Below, one piece after another: positions 1 through 9,142 of a stretch of DNA of 64,000 bases. The notes beneath the pieces are model-generated. The model worked only from the letters and a program-made list of their open reading frames with translations. It did not search any database and had not been told where the DNA came from. Each line of letters starts with the position of its first letter. Position 1 is the stretch's first letter. Both the position numbers and the translations under genes were made by a program. This DNA comes from CAKZNE01 sp040222435 (GTDB taxonomy: Bacteria; Bacteroidota; Bacteroidia; Flavobacteriales; Schleiferiaceae), in NCBI GenBank assembly GCA_965212245.1, contig OZ243107.1, forward strand, positions 372,001-436,000, given 5' to 3'.

Positions 1-2
1 CT

Positions 3-890
3 GCAATCAAAGGAGATTGGCAGGCGGCAGCCATGCATGCTGAATATTTTGCCAGTATAGCGCAGTACGATTACCTGTCTTATGCTATGCCGGTAGATGC
101 CGTAAGCACAGCAGGCGTCACTCTTATTCGTTTTGGTGTGGACGATATTCTCGACACCACTGAACTGATTGATGAAGACGGCAATGTGGATTACGACCGC
201 ATCTCCAAATTCTCAGCGGCAGATTACGCTTTGATCGGTTCTTATGCACGTCAGTCTGCAAAAATTCCTAATCTGCGTTACGGTGCCAATGTAAAGCTCA
301 TTTATCGCCAGATCGGTGACTTTGCCAATGCCATAGGTTTTGGTTTTGACGTGGGAGCTCAATACTCGGTAGGGGCCTGGCAATTTGGAGGGAACCTTAG
401 AGACGTTACCTCTACTTTTAATTCATGGAGTTATGATCAGGAAAAATTAGATCGCCTGGTAGAGTTGGGCAACGAATTGCCCGAAGATGATCTTGAACTC
501 ACCATACCCCGTTTACTTTTAGGAGTAGGGCGCAGCTTCAGACTAAATGAAAAATACAGCCTGCATACTGAAATTAATATGGATGTAACTTTTGACGGTC
601 AGCGCAACACTTTGGTTTCGTCTGGTTTTGGAAACATAGATCCGGGCTTCGGTTTTGAATTGGGGTACCGCAATTTTGTTTTCTTACGTGGCGGAGCCGG
701 TAATTTTCAAAGGGTGCGTGATTTTACAGGATCTACTGCTTATACAGTACAACCCAATCTGGGTATCGGTTTTAAATACCGGGGTATTCATATAGACTAC
801 GCTCTTACTGATATAGGTAACGCATCTGATGCTTTATATTCCAATATTTTCTCAGTGAAGCTTAACTTTGCGGCCTTCAAACGGTCCTGA
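3..890 (+). CDS. PorV/PorQ-family outer-membrane protein (5' end outside window)
   Basis: The reading frame is open from base 3, so the first in-frame Met at 33 is internal and the gene begins upstream of the window. About 295 residues are visible. They show alternating short beta-strands with Gly/aromatic turns, and the protein ends in a strand-like tail (SVKLNFAAFK), as expected for a beta-barrel of the FadL-like PorV/PorQ group. PorV and PorQ work with the type IX secretion system in the outer membrane; paralogues of unknown role are common. The stop overlaps the next start (TGATG), suggesting translational coupling with lnt. Family assignment is from pattern recognition only; which paralogue this is cannot be told. 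Confidence 0.7.
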   Translation, partial: AIKGDWQAAAMHAEYFASIAQYDYLSYAMPVDAVSTAGVTLIRFGVDDILDTTELIDEDGNVDYDRISKFSAADYALIGSYARQSAKIPNLRYGANVKLIYRQIGDFANAIGFGFDVGAQYSVGAWQFGGNLRDVTSTFNSWSYDQEKLDRLVELGNELPEDDLELTIPRLLLGVGRSFRLNEKYSLHTEINMDVTFDGQRNTLVSSGFGNIDPGFGFELGYRNFVFLRGGAGNFQRVRDFTGSTAYTVQPNLGIGFKYRGIHIDYALTDIGNASDALYSNIFSVKLNFAAFKRS

Positions 891-2482
891 TGTTTCAAAG
901 ACTTGGGTTAGCACTATGCACCCCTCTACTTTTATGGTTGGCCTGGCCCGAGGCAGGTATTACACCCTTTCTGTTTACCGGCTTTGTGCCATTACTCTTT
1001 CTGGAACAACAATTATCCGGTGCCCGTGCCTGGTTTTGGCTCACCTGGTTAAGCTTTGCTGTATGGAATGTGATGGGGGCCTGGTGGGTTGGTCAGGCGG
1101 ATTGGATCGGGGTTATTGCCACCGTATTTTTTAGTGCCCTTCCCATGTCTCTGGTTATGGTGCTGTTCCGTTTTGTTAAAAACAAACTGGGCAGCCAGCG
1201 AGGGTATATCGCATTACCTTTTCTATGGATATGCATGGAAGGCCTTCATAAATACTGGGATTTCAGCTTCCCCTGGTTTATTCTGGGTAATGGGTTTGCA
1301 GACCGGGTAAGCTGGGTTCAATGGTATGAATACACCGGCTCTTTTGGTGGCACCTTATGGGTATGGATCGTAAATATCGTAGTATTTCTCATCCTATCTT
1401 CCTTTAGTAAACATCGTGAATGGAAACCACTTACCGGCCAATTGATTCTCACCCTTGTTTTATTAATACTGCTCCCTATCCTTCTTTCGCACCAGCGTTA
1501 TTCCAATTATAAAGATAAAGGCCCGCAGGCTGATGTGGTGGTGATTCAACCCAATATTGATACATACACTGAAAAGTTTGAACTTTCCGAAGCTGAGCAA
1601 TTGCAAAAACTCATTAAGCTGGCCAAGCCTATGCTGGATGATTCCACAGACTTTTTGATAGGTCCGGAAACTTACTTACCTAAAGGAATTTGGGAAGACC
1701 GTTTTGACCAAAGCATAGCCATTAACATGCTTCGCCAACTTTGCGATACTCACCCGGACCTGCATATCATTATAGGGGCTACCACTCTTCGGCATTATGA
1801 ATATCAAAACAGCAGCTATACGGCTCGTCCCATGGAAAATGAGGATGGTTATTTTGACCTGTATAATACGGCTCTCTTCATAAACCGTACGGATAGTGTT
1901 CACACCTACCATAAATCCAAACTGGTAGCAGGGGTGGAAATGATGCCGCTATTCCGTTACATAGAGCCATTTTTCGGAGAGTATATACGCTTTAAGGGTG
2001 GCGTATCCGGTACCCTGGCAACCCAGAAGAAGAGGGAAAATTTTATTTCTACCAATAAGCAGTTCAAAGTGGCACCCATAATTTGCTGGGAATCTGATTT
2101 TGGTGAATACGTAGGTGGCTACGTGCGTAATGGCGCCAATCTTTTAACTGTAATAACCAATGATGATTGGTGGGGTAATACACAAGGGCACATCCAACAT
2201 ATGCATTATTCACGCCTTCGCGCTATTGAAAACCGCAGGAGCATAGCTCGTTCTGCCAATACCGGTATCAGCTGCTTTATAAACCAGCGGGGTGATGTAA
2301 TGCAGGCCCGGTCGTATAAAAAAGATGCGGCTATCCGACTTAAAATTCATGCGAATAATGAGCTCACCTATTATGCTGAGACCGGAGACCTTCTTTTGAG
2401 AATGAGCTGGTTTATGTCTGGTTTTTTTATGCTTTACAGCCTGGTATATGGCCACCTCCGCAAAAAGAAAAGCCTGGCTTAA
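890..2482 (+). CDS. lnt: apolipoprotein N-acyltransferase
   Basis: Transfers the third acyl chain onto the N-terminal Cys of lipoproteins in the inner membrane. Residues 1 to about 200 contain a run of hydrophobic segments (membrane domain). From about 215 follows a nitrilase-fold domain with the catalytic Glu in GPETYLP (about 260), Lys in YHKSKLV (about 344) and Cys in CWESDF (about 398). A last hydrophobic helix lies near the C-terminus. At 530 residues it is normal for the family. The start overlaps the previous stop by one base. The many lipoproteins in this window would be its substrates. Confidence 0.93.
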   Translation: MFQRLGLALCTPLLLWLAWPEAGITPFLFTGFVPLLFLEQQLSGARAWFWLTWLSFAVWNVMGAWWVGQADWIGVIATVFFSALPMSLVMVLFRFVKNKLGSQRGYIALPFLWICMEGLHKYWDFSFPWFILGNGFADRVSWVQWYEYTGSFGGTLWVWIVNIVVFLILSSFSKHREWKPLTGQLILTLVLLILLPILLSHQRYSNYKDKGPQADVVVIQPNIDTYTEKFELSEAEQLQKLIKLAKPMLDDSTDFLIGPETYLPKGIWEDRFDQSIAINMLRQLCDTHPDLHIIIGATTLRHYEYQNSSYTARPMENEDGYFDLYNTALFINRTDSVHTYHKSKLVAGVEMMPLFRYIEPFFGEYIRFKGGVSGTLATQKKRENFISTNKQFKVAPIICWESDFGEYVGGYVRNGANLLTVITNDDWWGNTQGHIQHMHYSRLRAIENRRSIARSANTGISCFINQRGDVMQARSYKKDAAIRLKIHANNELTYYAETGDLLLRMSWFMSGFFMLYSLVYGHLRKKKSLA

Positions 2483-2544
2483 GCACGTAGTTTTACTTTT
2501 CGCACAACATACTTACTTTTAGGATCTCAACAAAAAATTGTGCT

Positions 2545-3561
2545 TTGACAGATTTACGCAGCGACACGGTAACCAAACCTACACCAGAAATGCTAAATGC
2601 CATGTTTAGTGCTCAGGTTGGTGATGATGTATTCGGTGAAGATCCTACCATTACTAAATTGGAGAAAAAAGCAGCTGAAATGTTTGGTATGGAAGCCGCC
2701 TTGTTTTGTCCCAGCGGTACTATGACCAATCAGATAGCGGTTAATATACATACCCGCCCCGGAGATGAAATCATAGCCCATGAATATTCACACATCTTCA
2801 ATTATGAAGGAGGTGCAGCTGCATTTAATTCAGGCTGTCAGATGCGCCTTTTACCCGGAGAACGGGGATTGCTTACACCTGAAACCGTAGAGGGTGCTAT
2901 AAATAACCGTCATGATATCCATGCGGCCCGCACTTCGCTGATTACTATTGAAAACACCTGCAACAAAGGTGGTGGCAGTTGTTATAACCTTAATATCTTA
3001 AAAGAAATTGGCGAGGTAGCTCGCTTAAATGACCTGGGGTATCATTTGGATGGTGCACGCCTGTTTAATGCACTGGTGGTAAAAGGAGAGTCAACCAAAG
3101 ATTATGGAGATCTTTTTGACTCCATCTCCATCTGTCTTTCCAAGGGTTTAGGATGTCCGGTAGGGTCCTTATTAGTAGGCTCGGAAATGTTTATCCGTGA
3201 AGCTTTACGCGTACGCAAGAAATTGGGTGGAGGTATGCGACAAGCTGGTTACCTGGCAGCGGCCGGAATTTATGCGCTGGATCATCACATAGAAAGGTTG
3301 CATGAAGATCACCGTAAAGCACAGCAACTAAAAACGGCCCTGGAAGATTGTGAATGGGTGGAAAGAACGGATGAGGTGGAAACCAACATTGTGATTTTTT
3401 ACCTGAAACCAGATAGAGATCCTAAAATTTTCCTGCAAAAACTGGCCGATCAAAATATTCGTATACTAGGTATGGGGCAAGGCAAACTAAGGATGGTAAC
3501 TCATCTTGATATTTCCCAAACCGACATTGACCACACGGCAGAGGTGCTGAAAAATTTTTAA
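2545..3561 (+). CDS. ltaE: low-specificity L-threonine aldolase
   Basis: PLP-dependent enzyme that cleaves L-threonine/allo-threonine to glycine and acetaldehyde in the cytoplasm. The N-terminus TDLRSDTVTKPT is the family signature, and the PLP Lys sits in SICLSKGLG (about 199). The length of 338 aa is typical. The start appears to be TTG: the signature begins directly after it and no ATG lies in frame upstream before it. It stands alone in the + direction, with 62 bases separating it from lnt. Confidence 0.93.
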   Translation: MTDLRSDTVTKPTPEMLNAMFSAQVGDDVFGEDPTITKLEKKAAEMFGMEAALFCPSGTMTNQIAVNIHTRPGDEIIAHEYSHIFNYEGGAAAFNSGCQMRLLPGERGLLTPETVEGAINNRHDIHAARTSLITIENTCNKGGGSCYNLNILKEIGEVARLNDLGYHLDGARLFNALVVKGESTKDYGDLFDSISICLSKGLGCPVGSLLVGSEMFIREALRVRKKLGGGMRQAGYLAAAGIYALDHHIERLHEDHRKAQQLKTALEDCEWVERTDEVETNIVIFYLKPDRDPKIFLQKLADQNIRILGMGQGKLRMVTHLDISQTDIDHTAEVLKNF

Positions 3562-3586
3562 ATTAAGCCTCCAATTTAACCAAGCC

Positions 3587-4138
3587 ATGTACCTGCTTCT
3601 GTCTATTTTGGAGCTGGCCTTGCCAGCTCTGGTGATCGGATCAACTTTCCACCTTCTTCAGTTCAGATGGAGAGGCCAGCCCTTACATACATACTTAAAT
3701 TCCAGATGGTTACTCTACACATTTCTTTTGACATGGATTATACTCGGCTGGATCAGCGGATGGGAAACCACTCATCAAAAAGCCTATAACATTAACTTAA
3801 TGTATCCCAGTCAAAAGATTGCAGATTTTTTACTGATTGGAGCCTCATTGCTGCTCATTATGAGTGCTTACTTTATTCCCAACAAACGTTTAGCTTTTAC
3901 TTTACTGATCATTGAACTTAGCCTTTGGCTTTTTAAACTGTTTTTTATTAAAGGCGGTTACTTAAGCGGTGCAGCCGCGTCTTTGGATAGCGGAGTAATT
4001 ATTTACGACAGTATTTCATTGATCCTACGCCTGCTGTTCTTAAAAACTGTAACACATATGCTGGTATACCCAAGAACCATCTTCATTTTTGCCGGCATCC
4101 TCATGTTTTTTAAACTTTGGTTGTTCCGGGGTTTTTAA
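3587..4138 (+). CDS. multi-pass membrane protein of unknown function
   Basis: I do not recognise the family. The 183 residues hold about five to six hydrophobic helices, with short charged loops such as RWRGQP and NKRLA. There is no signal peptide cleavage site or catalytic motif. It follows the aldolase by 25 bases and could be co-transcribed with it. The low charge and high Leu/Ile/Phe content argue for a real inner-membrane protein rather than a chance frame. Confidence 0.75.
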   Translation: MYLLLSILELALPALVIGSTFHLLQFRWRGQPLHTYLNSRWLLYTFLLTWIILGWISGWETTHQKAYNINLMYPSQKIADFLLIGASLLLIMSAYFIPNKRLAFTLLIIELSLWLFKLFFIKGGYLSGAAASLDSGVIIYDSISLILRLLFLKTVTHMLVYPRTIFIFAGILMFFKLWLFRGF

Positions 4139-4177
4139 AAACTTTACGCATACATGAGAGTTTTGATTTTACGAAAT

Positions 4178-4185
4178 TACCTTTG
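4178..4185 (+). promoter_or_regulatory. possible -7 element of the amidase gene
   Basis: TACCTTTG matches the Bacteroidota -7 consensus TAnnTTTG and lies 12 bases before the chosen ATG. No TTG is found at the ideal 19-base distance, so this is only a partial promoter match. Confidence 0.35.
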
Positions 4186-4197
4186 CATTGTATACGT

Positions 4198-5511
4198 ATG
4201 AAACATTTTATTTCCCTTTCCTTTCTCCTGGCCTTTACTTTTTCAACTGCTCTATGGGCTCAAAACAGCTTGGAATTAAAAGTAAATTTCATTCAAAGCA
4301 TTCCGGAAGAATCAGGCTTTACCAGCGCAAAGTATAAGGCCGGAGAGTTTCCGGAAGCACCTTTTATAAGTCTTTCGGCTTACGTTATGGCGCATGAATT
4401 GAATACCAACTTAGCCTATCGCCTTCAAACAGGTGGTAAGTGGACCAGTTGGCAATACATGCTACCTAATACCGAAGGCGAAACACCTGACCGTACTACC
4501 TTTTACGCCCCTTACCTGGACCAAACTTTTGAAGCTATTCAATTCCGTGCAGACCAGGCTTTAAATCATGAGGTGGTTTTCCGTTTATTTTTCCCTTCCG
4601 CTTCGCCTGAGACACGTGGAAAAATGAAGGCGGCCAATGATTCTATTTGCAATTGCCAGAAACCTTCGTTTTGTGGTCGTAATTGCTGGTGTCCTGACGG
4701 AGATTGTCCTAAAGACAGTAATCCTGCTTATACTACTCCTACCCATATTATTATACATCATTCCGCAGGCAGCAGCGTAAGCAATAACTGGCCGGCTGTA
4801 GTTACAGCTATCTGGGATTTTCATGTAAACACCAATGGCTGGAGTGATGTAGGCTATAATTGGTTAATTGATCCCAATGGTGTGATCTATGAAGGTAGAG
4901 GAGACCGTGTATTAGGTGCACATTTCAGTTGCATGAACAGTGGCACCACGGGTATTTGCATGTTGGGGAATTTTGAAACAGCACAGCCCACCTTTAGCAT
5001 GATATCCAGCCTTTCTTACCTTATTGCCTGGGAAGCTTGTATGGAAAATATACCTCCGCAGGATAGCCGCTGGCATGCTTCCTCTCAACTTAACCTACCT
5101 TCTGTTTCGAGCCACCGGGATGGAAATACTTCTACCGCTACCAATGGCTGCCCCAAGGGCACCCTTTGCCCGGGAGCCAACCTATACGCCATGCTTCCGA
5201 GTATCCGGCAAGCAGTGGCTTCCAATCCCTGCACAGGTACTTTAGGTTTTGCGGAAGCCTGGAAAAAAGATCTGTACATATATCCCAACCCGGCAATCAA
5301 TACTATTGAGGTACATCAGGAATCAGGTTTAATTGGTATGGTGAAAGAACTGGAGATCCGTAATACAGCCGGTCAAAAAGTACCCTTTACCCAAACCAGT
5401 CTCCAGGCAAATGGAATTGAAATTGATGTGAATCACCTTCCCTCTGGCATTTACTTTCTGCGGGTTATCACAGAAAAGGGCACCGTTACACGCTCATTCC
5501 GCAAAAATTAA
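4198..5511 (+). CDS. secreted N-acetylmuramoyl-L-alanine amidase (PGRP domain) with type IX sorting domain
   Basis: The start at 4198 gives a clean signal peptide (MKHFISLSFLLAF... ending LWAQ); an in-frame Met 81 bases upstream would bury it. Middle: a Cys-rich linker (six Cys, about 150-170), then an amidase_2/PGRP domain with zinc ligands visible as His in IIHHSAG, His in SSHRDG and Cys in NGCPKG. A YNWLIDPNGVIYEGRG block is typical of the fold. C-terminus: a type IX secretion sorting domain beginning YIYPNPA and ending in a basic strand. It should be exported through T9SS and cut muropeptide amide bonds outside the cell. The stop codon shares the tetranucleotide TTAA with the convergent recX stop. 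Confidence 0.88.
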   Translation: MKHFISLSFLLAFTFSTALWAQNSLELKVNFIQSIPEESGFTSAKYKAGEFPEAPFISLSAYVMAHELNTNLAYRLQTGGKWTSWQYMLPNTEGETPDRTTFYAPYLDQTFEAIQFRADQALNHEVVFRLFFPSASPETRGKMKAANDSICNCQKPSFCGRNCWCPDGDCPKDSNPAYTTPTHIIIHHSAGSSVSNNWPAVVTAIWDFHVNTNGWSDVGYNWLIDPNGVIYEGRGDRVLGAHFSCMNSGTTGICMLGNFETAQPTFSMISSLSYLIAWEACMENIPPQDSRWHASSQLNLPSVSSHRDGNTSTATNGCPKGTLCPGANLYAMLPSIRQAVASNPCTGTLGFAEAWKKDLYIYPNPAINTIEVHQESGLIGMVKELEIRNTAGQKVPFTQTSLQANGIEIDVNHLPSGIYFLRVITEKGTVTRSFRKN

Positions 5512-6005
5512 TCTGATACTTGTTTTAGCTTATCCCAAACTATATCCGGTTCAAACCCTCTGCTGATCAGCCAGCGGGCTACCCTTCCCTTTTTGCGGAA
5601 AACATTCAAATCCCTGGTTTCCCGGTATTTTTTTTCCAGCAAATCGTTCAGTGTATTATCATACGCCTTATCGTCTATTTCTTCAAAGGCTTTCTGTAGC
5701 ACATACACAGACAAACCATGCCGGTAAAGAGCGCTTTTTATTTTTTGCCGGCCCCACTTCTTGATGCGGAACTTTCCGCGTACAAAAGCCCGGGCAAAGC
5801 GTTCTTCGTTTAAAAAATTTTGCTGGATCAATTCCATAATCAGCTCATCCACTACTTCCGGAATGAGCCCATAGGAGAAGAGCTTCTCCCTAACCTCAAC
5901 CTGGCTGCGCTCACGATAAGCACAAAAGGCCGCTATTTTTTCACGGGCCTCATTGAGGTCGTATATTTTACTTCCCTTAGAATCAGGGTTGGTTCCCATG
6001 TTCAT
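5508..6005 (-). CDS. recX: RecX-family regulatory protein
   Basis: RecX binds RecA filaments and limits recombination. The 165 residues have three-helix repeats typical of RecX: an AFCAYRERSQVEVREKL first repeat, NEERFARAFVRGKFRIKKWGRQKI in the centre (the most conserved RecX stretch), and a C-terminal VARWLISRGF repeat. The start at 6005 overlaps the upstream DUF4286 gene by 23 bases; a second Met two codons in is an alternative. recA is not in the window. It is the last gene of a five-gene minus-strand run starting at 8551. Confidence 0.88.
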   Translation of the reverse strand: MNMGTNPDSKGSKIYDLNEAREKIAAFCAYRERSQVEVREKLFSYGLIPEVVDELIMELIQQNFLNEERFARAFVRGKFRIKKWGRQKIKSALYRHGLSVYVLQKAFEEIDDKAYDNTLNDLLEKKYRETRDLNVFRKKGRVARWLISRGFEPDIVWDKLKQVSD

Positions 6006-6303
6006 GGGTCAGTTTAAGTACTGTACGAAAGGATACAAATTTATCCCGGAACTTGTCGATATGTTCTTTTTGCAGTTTTGGAGCGTACATTTCCTGGTAC
6101 AACATAAGTGTTTCCATATCCTTAACCTCATATTGTATGGAGTAGGTGGTTCCGCTTTCTTCTTCTATCATTACCTGTAGAATTTTATTACTCAGGAACA
6201 TACCCGTATTCATTACATCAGGAACATGTATTTCTTTCATCCATTTCAGCCACTCATCATGTACTGAATCATCAATATTAACAGTTACGTTGTAGATATA
6301 CAT
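5983..6303 (-). CDS. DUF4286 family protein
   Basis: A small (106 aa) cytoplasmic protein opening with MYIYNVTVNID and containing HDEWLKWMKEIHVPDVM and SIQYEVKDME. This is the recognisable pattern of the DUF4286 family, which resembles the ferredoxin-like dimeric alpha-beta barrel fold. No catalytic function is known to me. It overlaps recX downstream by 23 bases and lies 8 bases from the GNAT gene upstream, so it is part of the same transcript. Confidence 0.85.
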   Translation of the reverse strand: MYIYNVTVNIDDSVHDEWLKWMKEIHVPDVMNTGMFLSNKILQVMIEEESGTTYSIQYEVKDMETLMLYQEMYAPKLQKEHIDKFRDKFVSFRTVLKLTHEHGNQP

Positions 6304-6311
6304 AATTAGGA

Positions 6312-6722
6312 TTAAATAGTCTTATTGAGGCTCATAACCCATTGCGGGTTCGGTATTTCTGAAAAGCCAAATTTACGATATAAAGAATGAGCATCACGAG
6401 TACCTAACATCCAGCGGGACACCCCGGACAACTCAGGATCATTCATAATAAATGTCATCAGTTGAGCAGCATATCCTTTACCCCTTTGATCTTCAATCAT
6501 AAATACATCCATAAGGTAGGCAAACACGGCATGATCCGTTAATACCCGGGCAAAACCTATTTGCTGGTCATGAATATACAAACCATAACATACCGAGTTG
6601 CGGATGGTAGCTTCCACCTGCTCTACGGTACGACCCTGAGCCCAGTAACTTTGAGTAAGAAAGGAATGAATAAAAGATATATTGAGCTTTTGCTTGTTTT
6701 TGGATATGTGCAGCTCTTTCAT
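6312..6722 (-). CDS. GNAT family N-acetyltransferase
   Basis: 136 residues with the acetyl-CoA loop pattern DQRGKGYAAQLM (motif A, about 80-92), a preceding AYLMDVFMIED strand and a C-terminal LYRKFGFSEI strand. Together these are characteristic of single-domain GNAT acetyltransferases. The substrate cannot be deduced. It lies two bases downstream of the TPR gene stop, so the two are likely translationally linked. Confidence 0.88.
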   Translation of the reverse strand: MKELHISKNKQKLNISFIHSFLTQSYWAQGRTVEQVEATIRNSVCYGLYIHDQQIGFARVLTDHAVFAYLMDVFMIEDQRGKGYAAQLMTFIMNDPELSGVSRWMLGTRDAHSLYRKFGFSEIPNPQWVMSLNKTI

Positions 6723-6724
6723 AA

Positions 6725-8551
6725 TTAATTTAAAAAATCGCCCCGCAGCAGCCGGAATCTTTTCCGGGCTTCGGCCGTAAAAAAACTATCCGGATGCTCG
6801 GTAAAGAGATCTCGGTATAATTCTTTGGCCTCTTCGGTCCGGTTCATTCGGGTCTCTAATAATTCCGCCAACCGAAACTGTGCATCATCTGCCAATATAT
6901 CGTCCGGGTACTGATCAATTATGGCCTTAAGATCGATGGCGGCCTCTTCGTAATTCTTGTTGGACATCCATATCTCAGAGCGTAACAATAACACCTCATC
7001 CTGAATACTGTGCCCAGGAAAAGCTTTTTGTAAAGTATTGAGAATGATCATTGCCGAATCTTTTTTACCCTGAAAGTTCAGCAGGTCTGCCCTGGCAAAA
7101 AGCTTCATGGCATCGGTGGTGGTATCCAAGGCAATATTGTCATTAATAAGCAGGGAATAACGCATGGCATCATTGGCAATAAGTTTGGAAGTGGACGCTT
7201 TCAGAGCATTAAAAATGCCTTGTGCCCATTGAAAATCACCCACATAATAGGCCGCTTTGGCTCTTTTAAATTTAGCCTCCTGGCCAATGGGCGATTTCTC
7301 AAAAGCTTTTTCGGCCTGGCCATAGTAGAGAATAGCATCCCACCTTTCTCCGGTGTAGAGCAAAATATCACCCAGTTCTATTTTGGCGCGTGCCTTATCC
7401 TCATCAGAGACGTAGGAGGTGCCAATGGTATGCTCCAGTATAGCCACAGCTGAATCGGTTTCATCCATCCGAAAGGCTGTGAGATGGGCAAGGTCAATAC
7501 GCAAAGCACCTATTTCCGGTAAACCCTTTAATTCAATTTCAGCGCGATAATATTGCTTTTGCAGATCCCGCCAGGCTGCTATTTCAGTATCATCTTTACT
7601 TTCCAGTAATTTTCGCTGAGCCACCAGTTTTTGTACCCGTGCTTCTTCATAAAAAGGATTGTCTTTTCCGGCATCCAAAACGTAATCAAATATCTTCAGC
7701 GCCAGCTCAAATTCTCCATTGTTCAGCGCTACGCGACCTAAATTATATACTTCAGCACGGTTTCCCCCAGCCCTGCGATCCAAAGCCTTCAATTGCGTAA
7801 ATGCTCCTCTGAAATTCTTCTCCTGGATGTATACAAACACCAAAAGGTCATTCATAGTACGGGGGCCACCTTCCTGAATTTTGGTAATGATCTGCTCTTT
7901 CAGGAATTGTATATTTTCATCTTCTTCGCCCTCAGTTATACCCTGGGCTATAAGATTTTTTACAGAAGGTAGGTAGGACGGTGACCGCATTACCATTTCT
8001 ACATACATGCGGTACATATTCTGCAGGTCACCCAACTCTCCGTATAAAAGGGCTTTTTGATAGTCAAACTGCATCCCGGGATTACGGGTTTCCGCTAACT
8101 CATATATTTCCAATGCCAGCTTTGGATAACCCTTTTTCTGCAGGGCATTACCTGCACCATACGCCAGGCTGGGATTGGCTTGTACCCGTTTTTTCATTTC
8201 CTCCATCGCCTTATCGGCCTCACGGGTATCTTTACTAAGTATATTGATGTATACCAAGTCAGTATACAAATCCATAGCATTTAATAATCCCTTTCGCAGA
8301 AAATACTCAGTCAGGTCTTCAGCTTCATTGTACTCTTCAAGTGCCAGATAACTATTTATGACAGCTTCATAAGCCTTGGCATTGGGAGAGCGCCTGAGGG
8401 CAGGAGATAGATAATCAACTGCCTTTTCGTATGCTCCCTCTTCATAATACTGCATCCCCAGTTCATAATCTGACTGAGCCATAAGCAGCGAACACCACGC
8501 ACTAAACAGAATAGTCAGCAATTGTAATTTTAGCCTGGCTTTGTTCTTCAT
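6725..8551 (-). CDS. secreted/periplasmic tetratricopeptide-repeat protein
   Basis: 608 residues. An N-terminal signal peptide ends near SLLMAQS. The rest is a series of TPR-like helical pairs, for example YYEEGAYEKAVDYLSPALRR near the start and YEEAAIDLKAIIDQYPDD and AKELYRDLFTEHPDS near the end. The last repeats are of the YbgF/BamD type that often bind envelope partners. The role is likely scaffolding in the periplasm. It is the first gene of the run leading to recX; neighbours give no clear pathway. Confidence 0.85.
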   Translation of the reverse strand: MKNKARLKLQLLTILFSAWCSLLMAQSDYELGMQYYEEGAYEKAVDYLSPALRRSPNAKAYEAVINSYLALEEYNEAEDLTEYFLRKGLLNAMDLYTDLVYINILSKDTREADKAMEEMKKRVQANPSLAYGAGNALQKKGYPKLALEIYELAETRNPGMQFDYQKALLYGELGDLQNMYRMYVEMVMRSPSYLPSVKNLIAQGITEGEEDENIQFLKEQIITKIQEGGPRTMNDLLVFVYIQEKNFRGAFTQLKALDRRAGGNRAEVYNLGRVALNNGEFELALKIFDYVLDAGKDNPFYEEARVQKLVAQRKLLESKDDTEIAAWRDLQKQYYRAEIELKGLPEIGALRIDLAHLTAFRMDETDSAVAILEHTIGTSYVSDEDKARAKIELGDILLYTGERWDAILYYGQAEKAFEKSPIGQEAKFKRAKAAYYVGDFQWAQGIFNALKASTSKLIANDAMRYSLLINDNIALDTTTDAMKLFARADLLNFQGKKDSAMIILNTLQKAFPGHSIQDEVLLLRSEIWMSNKNYEEAAIDLKAIIDQYPDDILADDAQFRLAELLETRMNRTEEAKELYRDLFTEHPDSFFTAEARKRFRLLRGDFLN

Positions 8552-8593
8552 TTTCTAAATATATACAACATAAACGGCTAAAAGAACCAAAAG

Positions 8594-9142
8594 TTATGGC
8601 AGGGCTTGCAGTGAGTCAGCCATCGCCCGCATCTGAGGATGTAACGTATCCCATATTTGGATGGATAAGCGAGCCGGGCCCTGGAGCTTATTCACGTAAA
8701 GGATTATTTCACCCGTTGCGCTGGCTTCGTCTCTAAGGTATTGGTCCGCATCTTCTTCGGTTATCTTTTCATCTGCAAGACTGTTCCTTAAGGTAGCCAG
8801 TTGCTGCTGGGTATAATTGATCTCGGTGCTCAACTTTTCGTAATCAGCGAGATAACGTCCGGCACCTTTCTTTACAATGGTCATCCCGTTGAGCTTAGTA
8901 ATCCAAAAGGAACGATCTAATGAATCCAGGTAATTCTTGCTGAGGTATTCATACAGTTCATTTACCTGCGGGTTAATTTCCCGTAAACGCGGTTCATCTA
9001 CTGAGTCCAGCTTCAATTCATAAAAACTCAAAGTTGCCTGAAGCGAGTCTACCGTGTGGATCTCTTCTGCAAAATGTCCGTGGTTTTGACATGAGGCTAT
9101 CGCTAACACCACTATACTCATGCTCAGTATTACTTTTTTCAT
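8594..9142 (-). CDS. lipoprotein, unknown function
   Basis: 182 residues with a lipoprotein signal (VLAIASC lipobox, Cys at about 18) followed by a mostly helical, charged domain. The helices include QATLSFYELKLDSVDE and a coiled-coil-like stretch LSTEINYTQQQLATLRNSL. I do not recognise a named family. The start overlaps the serS stop by four bases (ATGA arrangement), so it is co-transcribed with serS. Confidence 0.78.
   Translation of the reverse strand: MKKVILSMSIVVLAIASCQNHGHFAEEIHTVDSLQATLSFYELKLDSVDEPRLREINPQVNELYEYLSKNYLDSLDRSFWITKLNGMTIVKKGAGRYLADYEKLSTEINYTQQQLATLRNSLADEKITEEDADQYLRDEASATGEIILYVNKLQGPARLSIQIWDTLHPQMRAMADSLQALP

Noticed and set aside
890..1134. Frame overlapping the start of lnt on the same strand
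   Set aside because: Out-of-frame shadow of lnt, which has all catalytic residues.
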